From JBKECY01 sp047975025 (GTDB lineage Bacteria; Bacillota; Clostridia; Lachnospirales; Lachnospiraceae): a stretch of DNA of 15,023 nt. The stretch covers positions 1 to 15,023 of the forward strand of contig JBKECY010000063.1 in the NCBI GenBank assembly GCA_047975025.1, in the 5' to 3' direction. A program made the translations under genes and the position numbers. The notes below the pieces were generated by a model. The model made no database searches, was not told where the DNA came from, and worked only from the letters and a program-made list of their open reading frames with translations. The stretch's first letter is position 1; every line of letters starts with the position of its first letter. Positions 13,900 through 15,023 of this stretch are shown here, piece by piece.

Positions 13900-14906
13900 T
13901 TATAATTGACTGTATTGAATTGTAATCCACTTCATTTCAGTATACTCTTCAACAGATATCAGTCCTTCACGACCGGTTCCACTCTTCTTGACCCCTCCAA
14001 ACGGTGCCCTTGTACTTCCGACAACGGTACTATCATTGATATGAACCATACCTGCTTCGATCTTCTCTACAATTCGCAAGGCCTTATTGACATCATTAGT
14101 AAACACCGCACTAGAGAGACCATATATACCTGAATTTGCTAAATCTATTGCCATAGTTTCATCTTCTGCACAAACCACACTTGTCAATGGTCCGAAACTC
14201 TCCTCAAAAAACACATCCATTTCTGGTGTAACATCTACTAACAAAGAGGGTTGGTAAAAAGCTCCTGTGTGTTGTCCTCCACACACTAAGTTTGCTCCCT
14301 TGCTCACTGCATCCATAATATGCTGATCCAATACCGCACACTGTTTTTCATGCACTAGCGGACCTACCATAGTTTCCTTATCATGAGGATTTCCCGTTTT
14401 TATTTGTTTCACTTTATTCTGAAATGTTTTGCAGAACTTTTCATATACTTCCTTTTCTACTATAATTCTGCTACTGGACATACAAATTTGTCCTGCGTTA
14501 AAGTAGGCTCCAATAATTGCTTTTTCAGCTGCCATCTCTATATCAGCATCTTTTAAAACAATAAAAGGATTTTTCCCTCCCATTTCAAGGGAATATCGTT
14601 TCAAATGTGACGCTGCGCGTTTTGCAATTTCGCATCCTACATCACTTGAACCTGTAAATGCAATCATATTAATGCGCGGATCTTCTATTAATGCATCACC
14701 TACGACATTCCCGGCTCCAATGAGAACATTGAGTATTCCAGCTGGAAGACCTGCTTCATGAAAACACTCGGCAATAACCAAGCCAGAAACGGGCGTATAT
14801 GATGCCGGCTTTAATATAAATGCGTTCCCCATAGCAATCGCATAGGCGACCTTGTCAATTGCGAGAAATACTGGATAGTTATACGGGGCAATTCCTGCGA
14901 CTATAC
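13900..14906 (-). pseudogene. Aldehyde dehydrogenase, 5' end removed by an IS3-family insertion
   Basis: The remaining 335 or so residues are the C-terminal two thirds of an NAD(P)-dependent aldehyde dehydrogenase, normally about 480 residues. Similarity starts abruptly at IVAGIAPYNYPVF, equivalent to the GVVAxIxPWNFP motif near residue 140 of the family, and runs to a normal C-terminus. Present are FTGSSDVG of the cofactor fold, the catalytic glutamate in LEMGGKNPF, the catalytic cysteine in FNAGQICMSSS, and PFGGVKKSGTGREG. The N-terminal part, including a section of the NAD-binding domain, is missing. The open frame continues about 33 codons into insertion-sequence DNA from a TTG, but those residues are hydrophobic noise and the start has no ribosome site. 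The call as a broken gene is strong; the aldehyde substrate is not predictable. Confidence 0.85.
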
Positions 14907-14940
14907 TGGAGTGCCCCCCGATCTTTGTACCAGTGGAAGA

Positions 14941-14965
14941 GTTAGTTTTGATATGATAAACTAAC
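14941..14965. repeat. Perfect 8-bp inverted repeat inside the insertion sequence
   Basis: GTTAGTTT (14941-14948) and AAACTAAC (14958-14965) flank a 9-base loop. It sits three bases before the orfA ribosome site and would form a hairpin in any transcript reading in from outside the element. Confidence 0.6.
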
Positions 14966-14984
14966 AAAAAGGAGCAGTACAAAA

Positions 14985-15023
14985 ATGGGAAAAGCAAGGT
15001 ACACAACGGAGCAAATCATCGTC
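14985..15023 (+). CDS. IS3-family transposase OrfA, first 13 codons only
   Basis: ATG at 14985 preceded by AAGGAG (ten-base spacer) opens MGKARYTTEQIIV, which runs in frame to the last base of the window. The K-x-R-Y-(T/S)-x-EQII pattern is the characteristic start of OrfA in IS3-family elements of the IS407/IS51 kind (typical form KKRFTEEQIIG). OrfA is the helix-turn-helix half that is joined to OrfB by frameshifting to make active transposase. Only this fragment is visible, so intactness cannot be judged. Confidence 0.75.
   Translation, partial: MGKARYTTEQIIV

Larger units (their letters stand above)
14907..15023 (+). mobile_element. Left end of an IS3-family insertion sequence (cut by window edge)
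   Basis: The element likely begins at TGGAGTGCCCCCC (14907-14919), which fits the TGnACTGnCCCC type of IS3-family terminal repeat. The position coincides with the exact point where aldehyde dehydrogenase similarity stops. The orfA start follows 78 bases inside, a usual distance. The right end, the orfB transposase and the target duplication are beyond the window, so completeness and group cannot be judged. The boundary to the base is an inference. Confidence 0.75.

Noticed and set aside
14907..15006. N-terminal extension of the dehydrogenase frame from a TTG codon (33 residues)
   Set aside because: It reads antisense through the insertion sequence, has no ribosome site, and resembles no aldehyde dehydrogenase N-terminus.
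1..15023. CRISPR arrays, phage genes, toxin-antitoxin or defence genes
   Set aside because: No regularly spaced repeats and no protein of these families was found. Short gaps between genes leave no room for a hidden cluster.

Overview
The window looks like chromosome of a low-to-mid GC anaerobic Firmicute, most likely a gut Clostridium of the Lachnospiraceae type. This rests on strong AGGAG ribosome sites, an anaerobe-type formate/nitrite channel, a GGGtGRT/Fe-S scaffold pair, a Firmicutes-style TopB, YesL, and the general look of the proteins. The species cannot be named from this sequence alone.

Layout, left to right. (1) 92-1861, minus: an Fe-S cluster scaffold (IscU/NifU-like) followed by a GGGtGRT-family protein of unknown function, with a perfect 15-bp palindrome in front of the pair. 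(2) 2011-2613, minus: an unrecognised four-helix membrane protein, divergent from a TraX-family membrane protein (2742-3440, plus). (3) 3455-6115, minus: DNA topoisomerase III, then a 224-residue left-handed beta-helix protein resembling the C-terminal half of GlmU-type sugar-phosphate enzymes, translationally coupled. (4) 6260-10318, minus: a four-gene run of queH (queuosine synthesis), argH (last step of arginine synthesis), asd (aspartate-family amino acids) and a formate/nitrite channel, ending at a strong terminator. (5) 10520-11392, plus: a stand-alone homocysteine methyltransferase domain, convergent with an M20-family amidohydrolase (11424-12761, minus). (6) 12946-13593, plus: a YesL-family membrane protein with its own promoter and terminator, then a tRNA-Gly(CCC) gene with its own promoter and terminator. 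(7) 13900 to the end: an aldehyde dehydrogenase gene whose 5' third is gone, abutting the left end of an IS3-family insertion sequence. The first 13 codons of that element's orfA are the last bases of the window.

Most of the window is ordinary housekeeping and amino acid metabolism in short operons with clear promoters and terminators. The accessory part is the right edge beyond the tRNA gene, where the insertion sequence has broken the dehydrogenase. The best candidates for unexplained biology are the GGGtGRT/scaffold pair with its palindromic operator-like site, and the nucleotidyltransferase-less beta-helix protein coupled to topB. I found no CRISPR array, no rRNA, no phage genes and no defence system.
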